64,000 nucleotides of DNA, taken from the NCBI GenBank assembly GCA_007449985.2, contig VIIQ02000047.1, positions 124,001 to 188,000 on the forward strand, given 5' to 3'. This DNA is from Desmodesmus armatus (lineage: Eukaryota; Chlorophyta; Chlorophyceae; Sphaeropleales; Scenedesmaceae). Below, piece by piece: positions 32,345 through 43,025 of the stretch. The notes below the pieces were generated by a model that saw nothing but the letters and a program-made list of their open reading frames with translations, did not search any database and was not told the DNA's origin. Every line of letters begins with the position of its first letter. Within the stretch, counting starts at the first letter, position 1. A program made the translations under genes and the position numbers.

Positions 32345-33395
32345 GCACTGGACTGCCTGGGGCCTGGTGGATGGCTGTCATCTCCTTCCACTCACTGGAG
32401 GACAGGATCGTCAAACATGCACTGATGCGAGCAGCAGGGCCAGACATGGTGAGGGGGGTGGTAGGGAGCTGTATGGCAAGTGACAAGGGTGGCAGGAAGG
32501 CAGGACGGAGGGAGTGAAGGGAAGACGGGAGTCGTAACAGGGTGCCAAAGCCCGGTGATGTACTGCTCCCTGTGTTGCTTGGTGGTCTGCAGTGGCGAGG
32601 CCCACACCTGACATTGCCAATCCCAATGGTTGGGAGGTGGGTGGCAGGCAAGGGGGGAAAAGGCCGATGGAGGGGGTTCAAGGAGATGACAAAGAGGCAA
32701 AGCACTGTGCGGCCAGGTGTCCAGTGCTGAGTGGGTTTGTTGGGAGATGTGTGGCAGGGTGCCGCCCTGCACTGTGCAAATGACACTATGTTGAGCAGCC
32801 TTGTGCCGTCAGTGGATGGATGAGTGCAAGTATGGGCTGCAGAGCACTGGACAGGACTGTTGCGACAGTAGCTGTATGCCTCTTGCCGCACATGCCCCAA
32901 GCGCTGACTGTGAAGCTTGGTGGGCTTGTGGGGGGTCGTATGCTGTGAGCTGATATTTTTTCCCCGTTGGCACCTGGCGGGGTGACTGTTGCCTACAGAG
33001 GTGCCGCCAACAGCGACACCCAGCAACTGTATGAGGTAACAGATGCCAATGCAAGCCAGCCAGTGTATGTTGAGATCTGCTGCTGCCCTTGTCATCTGCA
33101 GGAAACCCAGACTCATGGTGCTGAGGGCTGGCGTGTGCTGGACCAGCTGGTAGCAGCAGCTGTGGGCAGCATTGTCACCCGCAAGGCACTCACACCACAG
33201 CAGCAGAGACGGCAGCCAACCCACGCAGCAGGAGCGCCAAGCTAAGGGTGGTCCCGAAGGCAGGAGGGCCCCTGGAAGTTGGCAGCAGCGACAGCAGTGG
33301 CAGTAGCAGTCGGCAGCAGCGAGCTGAGAAGAAGCGGGCACGCAGGAGTGGGGCTCAATCTGCAGCATCAAGCGCGTCACCAAGTAGTGGCGGAC
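32345..33395 (+). pseudogene. rsmH 3' fragment B
   Basis: 32345-32450 matches the end of rsmH exon 6 with the same 5-base deletion seen in fragment A, then the donor region gacatggtgagggggg. The intron copy contains gcacctggcggggtgac, also present in fragment C. 33102-33395 matches exon 7 but lost a base in the ACACCAACAGC region, so the frame changes and stops at 33245. Fragments A and B share the same exon-6 deletion, so they descend from one already broken copy. Confidence 0.87.
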
Positions 33396-33469
33396 ACCAA
33401 GGGTTTACCACGGTTGATGAGGCCTTGGCTCGAGAGCATTGATGACTGCAACCCACCCATGTCAGCAGC

Positions 33470-34570
33470 ACTTTGTCTGTTCACAGTGGTTATAATATTC
33501 TGCTGAGCCAGTTACACCGTTTTGGTGAATTAATTACGGATCGTAAGGATTATGTCCTGCAGGTCTCTAAGTTGTTGTTGCGCATGCAGTCTCGTGGTTA
33601 TGCTATCAGCATTTTGTACAGGAAACTGAAGCACTACCTGCACCGCAACTACATGTTGTTTGGGGATGTCCACTGGCGTCAATTGTTCAGGGACATTCTT
33701 CGTAACCTGGGCTATTTGAGGTGTCAGCCTAACTGGGAAGGGTGGCAGCCCCCTGCCTGGCACTCTGATCCAGTGGGCTCCGTGATCCCTTGGGATCAGT
33801 TGACTGCACAGTTGTCGGCCTCCCCATGACGTGTGTAACTGACTCTTATCTATGTAATTTGCCGTCTTTTGTCATGCATTGTGCTGGTACCGTCGCTTTC
33901 ATGCCGTCCTCTATCCCTCTGGTGCTGTCTTGCGTTGTGCAGTTACTTTCCCTTTGCTTTGCTTTTCCTTCTGCCGCCCCCCCCCCCCTCACACATGCTC
34001 CGTGTAAAAACCTAGTGGCTCTAGACTGTGGGGAGCACATACCGTGCCCGCGAGCCGTGTTGGGTGTATAGTTTTTTACTTCTACCCTTCACCAGCCTGC
34101 AGCTTGGCAGTGCAGTCTCAGCAAAGTGTGATCAGTCAGTGTGACATTTTTGTTCCCTCGGCACACAGAACCCCTTTACTATTTAGGGCATGCACGTGCA
34201 TCCATTTTGCATGTCACCTTGTTCTGTGCCAGTTCGTTTGCTGTATCTTTTCAGTTGCAGGTCCCTCTATCCTTCCTCCTTCGAACCTCTCCTGTTCCCC
34301 AGCCTCCCTGTGACTACCTGCCAAGACCTTCTGCTGGGGCCGCCATCCATCTACATGTCATCACTGTGCATCTTTGAAGCGTTCTTGGACTACCTGGTCT
34401 GACAGGTTCGGGGTGTTCTGTTGCAGGTAATGCCAAGGTTGTTCCCAAGGTAGCTGGTCTTGGACGAGGAGATAGATGCGATACTGTGACGACAAGCACT
34501 TCATACGGGTGGCGGCCCCTTGCATTCATTTGCATTTTCATTCATCTTTCTCGCACTTTGTGTCTGGCAG
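33470..34570 (+). mobile_element. 1.1 kb lower-GC insertion with a retroelement-like ORF remnant
   Basis: The array spacer is interrupted here by about 1.1 kb that is visibly poorer in GC and free of CAG repeats. 33473-33829 encodes 118 residues with SQLHRFGELITDRKDYVLQV, LLLRMQSRGYAISILYRKLK and HLHRN-like spacing. This resembles the basic helical region found C-terminal to some retroelement reverse transcriptases, an impression from motif spacing only. No catalytic motif is present. The rest (33830-34570) is T/C-rich and non-coding, like a 3' UTR. The array spacer resumes at about 34573 (gtccagtggtttaccac, compare gggtttaccacgg near 33402). Confidence 0.4.
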
Positions 34571-34891
34571 CGTGAGTCCAGTGGTTTACCACAGCTGAGC
34601 AGCAAGGCTACGGTCTACGTTTTCTCTCGCCTTCGGGCACCAAAACCATTCTTATTTTACATATTCCCAGCTTATGGCCATCCGTCATGCAATGACGTGA
34701 ACATGGTCAAAGATAACGACCTGCAGTGAAGTCTCAAGGGTCATCGTCACGACATCTTGGATCTCAAGTAATGCTGGTTTTTGGAAGTAATAACGCAGGA
34801 AATCCCCTTCTGTCTCGTGACCATCTGATCTCGTTTTGAGTGATCTGTTCTGCTGCTCATCATTGAGCTCTGGATCGAAAAGTGAAGCAGC
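34571..34891 (+). other. Spacer before RAP-3
   Basis: Resumed array spacer, sharing blocks such as gaacatggtcaaa and gaccatctgatct with the spacer before RAP-1. No gene was seen. It probably carries the RAP-3 promoter. Confidence 0.4.
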
Positions 34892-37628
34892 ATGACGCTG
34901 CTGCAGTCTTTTAGTCTATCTTTCAGCCGCAGCCTGCTGGGCCTGCCAGCTGCAGGCCACCTGTCTGCCTTGGTGTTGGGCAGCAGCTCGCCCCAGGTCC
35001 CCTTCCTGCTGCAGCTCGCATGCAGCAGCACCAAAACCTGCTGCAGATCTCCATGTACATGTCAGTTCAGCAGCTGCAGCAGTGTGGTGCACACCACAGA
35101 TAGTGGCCATGTCGACAGCAACACCTGCAACAGTGGGAGCAGCAGGAGTGAGCAAAGGGGGGTCAGCAGCACCATTTTCCAGTTCCTACCAGCAACCTGG
35201 CATGCAGTGTTGCCAAGCAAGCACCTTCAGATGCAGCAGCACCAGCACCAGCCCGCCCTCACCAACCCGATGGTGTCCTGGGCACACACGCCACAGCGAC
35301 ACGGAGGCGCAGTGGATGCCCGTGCCGGCTCACTCATGCCTTGCAACAGTGCACGCATGTGGTGCCAAGCTGCGGCAGCAACATCAGCCGCAGCAGGGCC
35401 AGCCAGTGTGGTGCCATTCTTGCAGCCGCACAGGCTGCTGCTGCCATTTGGCACTTGCTTGCAGCAGCAGCAGCCACAGCAGTTGTGGGTCAGGGGGTTG
35501 TCCAGCAGCACAGCAGACAGGTGGCGGCCTGGCGGCAGACAGCCGTGGGTGCCGCTGGGGCAGCTGTGTGCTCAGGCCCAGTCGCTGCAAGAGCTGCAGC
35601 AGCTGCTGCACCAGCATGCCGAGCACGTCAATGGCATCGCTGTTGCAGCTGCCTACCATCGTGCTGGCAAGCTCTGCCATCAGGACCCTGCCTTGGTGCA
35701 GTCAGCAGCAGTTGGGGAGCTGCTGCAGCACCTGGACCAGCTGCTGCCAGCTGTGCGGGGGCAGTTTGGGGCCCGAGAGCTGGCCAACATCATCTGGTCG
35801 TGTGCTTACACCAAGCATGTGGCCCCTGTTGCCCAGCTGCTGCCATACTTCATGCAGCCTGCGACCCTGTCAGCCGCCAACAGCTATGACGTGGCCAACG
35901 TGCTATGGGCCCTGGCCGCGGTTGAGCAGCAGGTACGGCAGCAGCAGCTGCTGCAACTGACGGACGCTCTTGTCCGCCGAAGAGGCGATGCAGCTCCTCA
36001 GGACATCAGCAACAGCTTGTTGGCGCTAGGCAAGCTGGGGTACCAGGCGCCGCAGCAGCAGGAGCAGCTGGGTGAGCTGCTGGCAGCGTTCACTGCTAAA
36101 GGCATGCTGGGCAGGGCCACCACACAGCAGATTGCCAACCTGCTGTTGGGCATGGCCTACATGGGCCAGCAGCTGCCTGATGATCATCTGCGGCGGCTGG
36201 AGGCAGCTTTTGTCAGCAAGCGCAGCAGGGCCAAGACACAGGAACTAGCCAACTTCATGTGGGCTGTGTCTGGGTTGGGCCAGCAGGTTGAGGCTGAGAA
36301 GCTAGAGCTTTTGCTAGCAGCTCTGGTCCAGCAGCTGCACAGTGCCGACCCGCAGCACATTGCCAACACATTGCTGGCATGTGCCCGGTTCAGGCATGTT
36401 CCTGTGCAGCTGCTGACAGCCTTGGAGCAGCAGCAGCATATGCAGCGGTTCCTGGCAGGGGCAAACCCTCAGGAGCTGGCCAACACAGCTTTGGCATGTG
36501 GGATGCTGGGGCACAACAGCAAGCTGCTGCTGGGGGGCCTGCTGCAGCAAGCTGTGAAGTTGCTGAAGCAGGACAGCAGCAGGTTGGTCTGTCAGGATCT
36601 GTGCAACCTGTGCTGGGCAGTGGCCGTGCTTGACTTGCGGCAGTACGTGTCTGAGGTGCTGCAGCTGGCACAGGCAAGCAGCAACGTGTGGGGCTCAGCA
36701 GCACCTGAGAACTTGCGGCAGCTGTACCAGGTGCACTTGTGGCTGCTGGACCACAAGCGTGCACCAGCAGAGGGTGGCAAGGGTCCAGGGCTGCTGCAGG
36801 TGCTGTCACAGCAGCAGCTAAACCAGTGCTGCCGCACATGCCAGGATGCCGTGGCACGCGATGCTGCAGCGACACCCTCTCCCTTGCAGCAGCGGGTGTT
36901 TGCGGCCCTTCAGCAGCTGCCAGGCTGGCAGGTCCCTCCCCAGCAGGAGGTGCTCACAGCCGACAGCAATTTCAGCATCGACATAACAGCAGTGACAGCA
37001 GCAGGTGTCAGGCTGGCTGTGGAGGTTGATGGGCCCAGCCACTTTATCAGTCCAGGCAACAGGGTGGACGGCCCCACCCAGTACAGGAAGAGGGCGCTGG
37101 AAGCTCGAGGCTACACAGTGGTCAGCATTCCTTGGTGGGAGTGGCGGCAGCTGAAGGGAGCTGAGGAGCGGCAGCAGTACCTGCAGGACAAGGTGAAAGG
37201 TACGGTCAGTCCTCGAGGCTGCAGCGGGAGACGGTCGGTTGGGCACGTGTATGCATGGGTACTGGTTTTTGGGCTCTGCTGTTCGGAACAGAGCATATTC
37301 ACACAGTGCGTCCTGCTTAGAGCTTTGAGGACTGCCAACACCCAGTTGCCAATACAGTCGGTTGCATCCAAGGTGTTGATGCCGTTGCCAACAACAGAGT
37401 CGCCTGCCTGGCCTAATTGGGGCCACCCGGTGGTGGCACCATGGTGGCACCATGTACAACAGCCAGTCCTGCTGCCGCCTCCCTGCCTGTTGCTGCCTCC
37501 TGTAGCTGCAGGTGCGCACCCCTCAGCTTGACCACCTGGAGGACCTGGAAGGGCACACAGGCGTCTACATGAACACCACTGCCAGCACCGCTGTCAGCAC
37601 CACCAGGCCCAAAGTAGCGCCAATGTGA
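34892..37628 (+). CDS. RAP-3: OPR-like/RAP-domain protein with a different C-terminal exon
   Basis: Third array copy; exons 34892-37192 and 37512-37628, 805 residues. The N-terminus nearly equals that of RAP-1 (MTLLQSFSLSFSRSLLGLPA). The repeat series is complete: HVNGIAVAAAYHRAGKL, LANIIWSCAYTKH, VANVLWALAAVEQQ, IANLLLGMAYMGQQ, LANFMWAVSGLGQQ, LANTALACGMLGH, LCNLCWAVAVLDLRQY. The RAP domain reads LAVEVDGPSHF then VVSIPWWEW, closer to the usual family form than in its sisters. The donor here is AAG|gtgaaa in phase 0 and the acceptor has a long pyrimidine tract. The second exon encodes VRTPQLDHLEDLEGHTGVYM and more, unlike the basic tail of the other copies. Read-through without splicing would run to 37531, ending in low-complexity sequence. 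Confidence 0.85.
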
Positions 37629-37789
37629 GACCAGCAGGACGCACGCAGGGTAGGTGTTGGCCCCTCAGAACCAGATCATTTTGCCATATGTCACCACCAC
37701 AGTGTGTTGCATCATGCAACTTGCATGGCATGATGTTGCTAGTGGAGTGTTGTATGGACCGTCAATACAAACAGCACTGAATACAGCGG

Positions 37790-38667
37790 CTGGTTCCAGT
37801 TCTGAGGGTTCCCTGCTGCTGTGCCGCAGGATTGTTGCTGCGCGTGAGGAGGTCCCGAAATGGACAGTGCAGCAGCTGGTGCGCCCCCATCGACCAGACC
37901 CATATATGCAGCAGGCCAAGCATGTGTGCGGCCAGGTGTCGAATACTGAGTGAGTTTGTTTGAGATATGTTTCAAGGTTTGTGTGCCACGGTGCAGATGG
38001 TACTTGCCGAGCGAGGCGCAGACTCGTGTCGTCGGTGGACGGGGGTAGTGTAAGAGTTAGAGGGGCTGCAGAGCAGCAGGCAGCGCTGGTGCAACGGTAG
38101 CTGCAGGCCATTGGGCCACTGGGCACACATGCGCCAGGCGCTGATTGCCAGCAAGGATTGTGCAGCGTGGTGGGCTTGTGGGGTCTCGTATGCTGTGAGG
38201 TGACAATCTATGCCCGTCAGCACCTGGCGGGGTGACTGTTGCCTACAGAGATGCCGCCAACAGCAAAACTCAGCAACTGTATGATCCCCAAGTCACAGAT
38301 GCCAATGCCAACCAGCCTGGGTGGGTGTGTTTTGAGGGTTGCTGCTGCTGGTGCTGCTGCTGCTGTTGTCATCTGCAGGAGACCCAGACGCATGGTGCTG
38401 AGGGCGGGCGTGTGCTGGACCAGCTTGCAGCAGCGGTTGTCGGCGGCATGTCACCCGCAAGGCACTCACACCTACAGCAGCAGAGACGGCAGCCAACCTG
38501 CGCAGCAGGAGTGCAAAGCTAAGAGTGTTCCAGAAAGCTGGAGGGCCCCAGGAAGCCGGCAGCAGCGACGGCAGTGGCAGCAGCAGTAGCAGTCGGCTGC
38601 TGCAGCAGCGAGCCGAGAAGAAGCGGGCACGCAGGAGTGGGGCTGAACCGGCAGCAGCAAGCATGTA
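37790..38667 (+). pseudogene. rsmH 3' fragment C
   Basis: Here the copy starts further upstream in rsmH than in A and B. 37790-37825 resembles parts of the exon-5 end and the intron-5 acceptor. 37832-37900 matches the start of exon 6 (RIVAAREEVPKWTVQQLV) before the frame is lost. The middle of exon 6, including HPATRTFQ, is absent. 38378-38667 matches exon 7 with a frameshift near 38450 (gcggcatgtcaccc lacks bases of the rsmH version). Non-functional as an enzyme. Confidence 0.83.
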
Positions 38668-39462
38668 AATCACGTAGTGGTGGACTTGAAATGGGTGCCA
38701 GCGTTTGAGGCTTCGTCGAGAGAGCAGTGATGACTGCACTCCACACACACCCTGCACATGCCATCCATGGCATGAACATGGTCAAGGTTGTTTCTAGCTT
38801 TGACTCCACTGCTTTGGTCATACTGCTGGCCATAGGACGCCCAGGGCCTGGTGCCCTGCGGCTGTTTGCACAAGGTTGGTGTATACCCTACTGTAGTACA
38901 GCTGAGCCAGCATGCCATGGCTCATGAAATTGATGCGCTGTTTGCAACTTTCACAACGCTCTGCAGCATGGCAACACAACGGGTTGGTCAGTGCCTGGAC
39001 GTGTTGTGACAGAAAGCAGTCAGGATATTCGTTCAAACTTCCACCTTGATTTGTGCATAGCTTGCATCAATTCTCTGGCCAGCTGTCTATCCAACATACA
39101 CAATCCATGGCAGCACACTGTGTCCCTGGACACTGTGTCTTATGCAGTTGCTTGGCAATGCCAAGGTCTTTGCCGGGCAACCAGGTGATCCAACTTAGTA
39201 AGTACGCTTGGCTGCTAAACAGCGCCACGAACAGCCGGTGGTCGGATAGGGACAGGTCGCAACACTAGCGTACGTGTCCGGCAGTACGTGTCCTGTAGGC
39301 CAGGTTTCGTCATCAGGGTCTAGACCTGCTGTCAACAACACCATTTAGTCTGAGCAACAAGTTATGAACTCGTCAGCGTACCCTCAGCGTTCTCAAGGTG
39401 AACCTTTCCAGCTTCCGCAGTGACGTCCGCTGTTGACCCGAGCTCGTCCATCTCAAGGAAAC
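38668..39462 (+). other. Intergenic region upstream of PsbO
   Basis: The first 120 bases still resemble array spacer (catggcatgaacatggtca). The rest is unique and shows no coding signal. The PsbO promoter and 5' leader must lie here, but I see no specific element. Confidence 0.4.
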
Positions 39463-42281
39463 ATGATTCTTGCACGCTCTTGCAGCGCACGCCCTGCGTC
39501 TTTTTCTAGTGGAGGGGTTCAGCTCAAGTAAGCCCGGATGCGCCTTGGTGTAGCCCTGCTGCAGCAGCTGTTCATGTCGTCAAGATCATGCGGCTGCGGA
39601 TGACTGAACCTGCTGAAGCCAATGCCTGTCCAATCGTGCCAATGTAGCTTTATATTTATTATAAAAACATATATGTGGGCTTCAAATCAGCCAACCAAGT
39701 GCGACAGCCTGTCCATGGACGACCCACAGCATGCGGTTGACATAGTCGGGACGTTGCGCATATGCTGAGCTTTCTTATCACCTTGACAGGTCATTCAAGC
39801 CTTTCAGCACCTCTCAGGCACGTCGCGTCACTGCACAATCTGGCAAGCAAGATGGTGTCTCCTGGGACCATGCTGCTGGCACAATGGCCCTGGTTACAGC
39901 AATCCAGCTTGGGTTCATGGTGAGATCCTACTTGCGGAAAAGGCGAACGATGAGCTGAGCTTGGTCTTACTTCCTTTGTATCGCAGTTGTGTATGTTTGG
40001 TTGTGACTGCCAGGTCCACTGCCTGCTGGCAGCCACAAGTTGGTAGGATCCGCTCGTGACCCGCAGCACGTCCACTTCTGTTTCTGCGCCATGCTCCAGC
40101 CCTGCTGCTTGGCATGGCAAGCGCGTAACCAGTTTGAGCAGAACGGCAAATTCACGTACGCCGGCAGTCGACATGCCAAGTCACACTCGGTATGGCGTTG
40201 CACAGTTGCTGCCCTGTTCTGCCTCACTTTTGTGTGCCCCATCTGGCGCCCTTTCCCCTGTACCCTCAGGCCCCTGACGCGCTGGCCACACGTGACGCGC
40301 TGAGCTACGACGACCTGCAGAGCCTGACGTACCTGGAGGTGAAGGGCAGCGGCCTCGCCAACAGGTGCCCCATCATCCCAGCACCACCCACAGGTGAGCA
40401 CACACGCTGCTGCACACCAGACTCTGCAGGGCCTGACCAACGCTGTGTTCTCAACAGCTGCAGCTTCTTCGTGTTGCCCCGCACAGCCCTATGCCTGCAT
40501 GTGAGGGCATGTTGCGCGCTGCACAGCCCTTGTAAGGGATAATTCTTATCAGAAGCTGCGTGCGCATGCAGTTTGTTGGTGTAATCACCAACTGCGGTAG
40601 CTAGCTGTACCCAAGCAAAACAACACATATGTACATGTTTGCATGCTAAGCTGCAGCCGCTGGCAGCTTTGAGCTGTGCCTCAGGCAGATAGGCTATCGT
40701 ACGCCAACAGCTGCTCATGACATGCCGCTGCCGCCCGGCTTTGCCTGCTTCTTCCCTGCCAGGTGCCGCGGGCCTGTCCTCAGGCAGCTACGAGATCATC
40801 CAGTTCTGCATGGAGCCTGACGCCTTCTTCGTGAGGGAGGAGGGCAAGAAGGAGTTTGACCCCAGCAAGGTGCTCACACGCCAGACCTACACCCTGGACA
40901 TGGTAAGTGGGGCAGGGTTTAGTGCACTACACAGAGTTGCAGCTTGGCATGACATGCATCATGCACGGCGTGCAGACTCCTGTTGCAGCCTGCAAAATTG
41001 AACTTTCATGACGGGCTGACAAGTCTTTTTGAAGATGCGTGTGTAGCTGTTGCTGTCAGCTTTGCCGCGTCTTGCCGCGAAGGCCAACACGCAGGCCTAC
41101 ATGTACATGCCCGACTCTGCACTGCACTGCCTTGCCGCCCCTCCTGCCGCCACACTGCTGCTCCCTGCCACTGCTAGATGACTGGCAAGATTGACATGGG
41201 CGCCAACGGCCCAACCAAGCTGGCCCTCAACAAGGACGGCATCGACTTTGCGGCAGTGTCCCTGCAGCCAATTCCTGCCGGCGAGTATGTGCCACTCATG
41301 TTTACCGCACGCAACCTGAGCGCTGAGGCTTCTGCCGCTGCTGGTGGGGAGCTGCGTGGCATGTATGAGGTGCCCAGCTACCGTGGCGCCACCTTCATGG
41401 ACCCCAAGGTGAGCCCCACGCAGGCATATGAATCATATGCTTGCGGTTTTGTCTAAGATTTTGTATGGTCTTGAATCATACATCCACAACGGCTGTGGCA
41501 ACACTGCTGAAAAATCACGCCGCTGCAGATGTCAAAAGACATATTTGCTGATTCCAGCTTATCTGTTTATGGCTGCATCATACATGCAGCATCTGTTGTT
41601 GTGTGTGAATCATCATTGCTGCAGCTACTACTCATTACAAGGCAGCTTACAAACAGCTTTGCCAAAGCCGGGTCTGAAACTCTGAAGATCTTTGCATGCA
41701 CGCATATGAGTATGCATTTACTGGAGCAATTCCTGCCAGAGCTGCACTCAACCTGACGTACTTGTGACGCTTGCAGGGCCGTGGTGCTGCCCAGGGCTAC
41801 AACTACACTGTACGCTTGCAGGCCACCTACGATGACGACTACGTGACCAACCAGAAGAAGACACCTAGCCGCCAAGGCCTTGCTGAGCTGGCTGTTGACA
41901 CTGTGGACAGCGCCACCAAGGAGATGAGCGGCTCATTCAGGATGCTGCAGGTGAGGGGCGGAGGGAGGCGCATGGGCAGGATCTGCATGTGCAGATGCGC
42001 TGTGTGGAATGTACTGGCTGGTTAGCAGGGTGATTGTGCTTAGCGTTGCGTGCACTGCACCTAGAGCAAACAACTCCAGCCATTCTGCTGTATGATCGCT
42101 TCATATATCTCTCTCACATCAATGAGTCAGTGCATTCATTTACACCACGTTCCCGCTGCGTCTGCTTTTGCTGCTGCCCTCTGCTGCTGTGCTGCTGCTG
42201 CAGCCCGCTGATGATGACCTGGGCTCCAAGGATGCAGCTGACATTGCAGTCGTGGGCAGGTGGTATGCACGCATCGCCTAA
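39463..42281 (+). CDS. PSBO: Oxygen-evolving enhancer protein 1 (PsbO), divergent
   Basis: Lumenal photosystem II extrinsic protein that stabilises the Mn4CaO5 cluster. Exons: 39463-39527, 39790-39919, 40270-40393, 40763-40902, 41178-41408, 41777-41950, 42204-42281. Every phase fits and gives 313 residues. The N-terminus is bipartite: an Arg/Ser-rich stroma-targeting part (MILARSCSARPASF, then QARRVTAQ), then a hydrophobic thylakoid-transfer part (AAGTMALVTAIQLGFM) ending APDALA, after which mature TRDALSYDDL begins. Hallmarks: LTYLEVKGSG, the two cysteines in ANRCPII and FCMEPD, KVLTRQTYTLD, KDGIDFAAVSLQ, EVPSYRGATFMDPKGRG, and the end DDDLGSKDAADIAVVGRWYA. After GRG the usual GYDNAVALPA-type segment is replaced by GYNYTVRLQATYDDDY, and the strand before the C-terminus is also atypical, so this may be a diverged paralogue. 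TGTAA follows at 42457. Confidence 0.92.
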
Positions 42282-43025
42282 GCACTGCTCCGGAATGATG
42301 TGTGAAGGGCAAAGCACTGTGATTAGCGGCCGACGGCTGCGACATACTGTTACCCTACGTAGGGTTCTGCCAGAGTGTGCAGTCATTTTTACGGCAGCTT
42401 CAGCCTGCTGAAGTTACTTTACAAAAGAGACTATCCTCACTGCTTTTTCAGGATGATGTAAGATAAATTCTTCTTCTGCACCTGCTGCTGCCTGCTTGCG
42501 TACTTCACATACTCCCTCACCAAGTCTCTACTACTGAGCAGAAAATATGCTGCAGCAGCCCAGCTGAGTTGCAGTGCTGCTGCACACCGTGCCATGTAAC
42601 CATGCAGTACAGTCCCAGCCCAGGACAGTACTGTCATGTCTTGTGCGGGACAGCCTCGGCCAGTGAACAGTTGAAGTGTCCAACCTGCTGCTGCCTGGAC
42701 ACAAATGCCAACGATGGCAGCAGGACTCCTAAACTAACAAACACGCTTTCGGAATAGGCAGGGTATATTGGGCAGTGCGCCACTCAACCCTGCGGTGCCA
42801 TGCACATGAACACAGTTACTTGTACTGTAGCGGTTGCAGCAGTGTCAACCAGCGTGACTCATAGAATCAATATACAGATGACCAAAATTCAACCAGAGCT
42901 ATTGCTTGGTGGCTCTCTTGATCGAGAGTGCGTCGTTTATCAGTCCAGTGCCAAGATCTCAGATCATCTGTCTTCCGAATATTTTGCCTCGTTTCCAGAC
43001 CGACGTTGGGCCCTTAAAGCTGAAA
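42282..43025 (+). other. Intergenic region between PsbO and RAP-4
   Basis: TGTAA at 42457-42461 lies about 175 bases after the PsbO stop and is a likely poly(A) signal. The remainder is unique, with no recognised gene. The frame of RAP-4 stays open upstream to an ATG at 42906, but that extension does not match the other RAP proteins and is probably 5' leader. Confidence 0.5.

Noticed and set aside
31965..33383. Antisense ORF of 472 codons
   Set aside because: It runs opposite to the RAP-2 flank and the rsmH fragment B, and shorter versions appear antisense to the other copies. It has no family motif and is explained by the composition of the sense strand.
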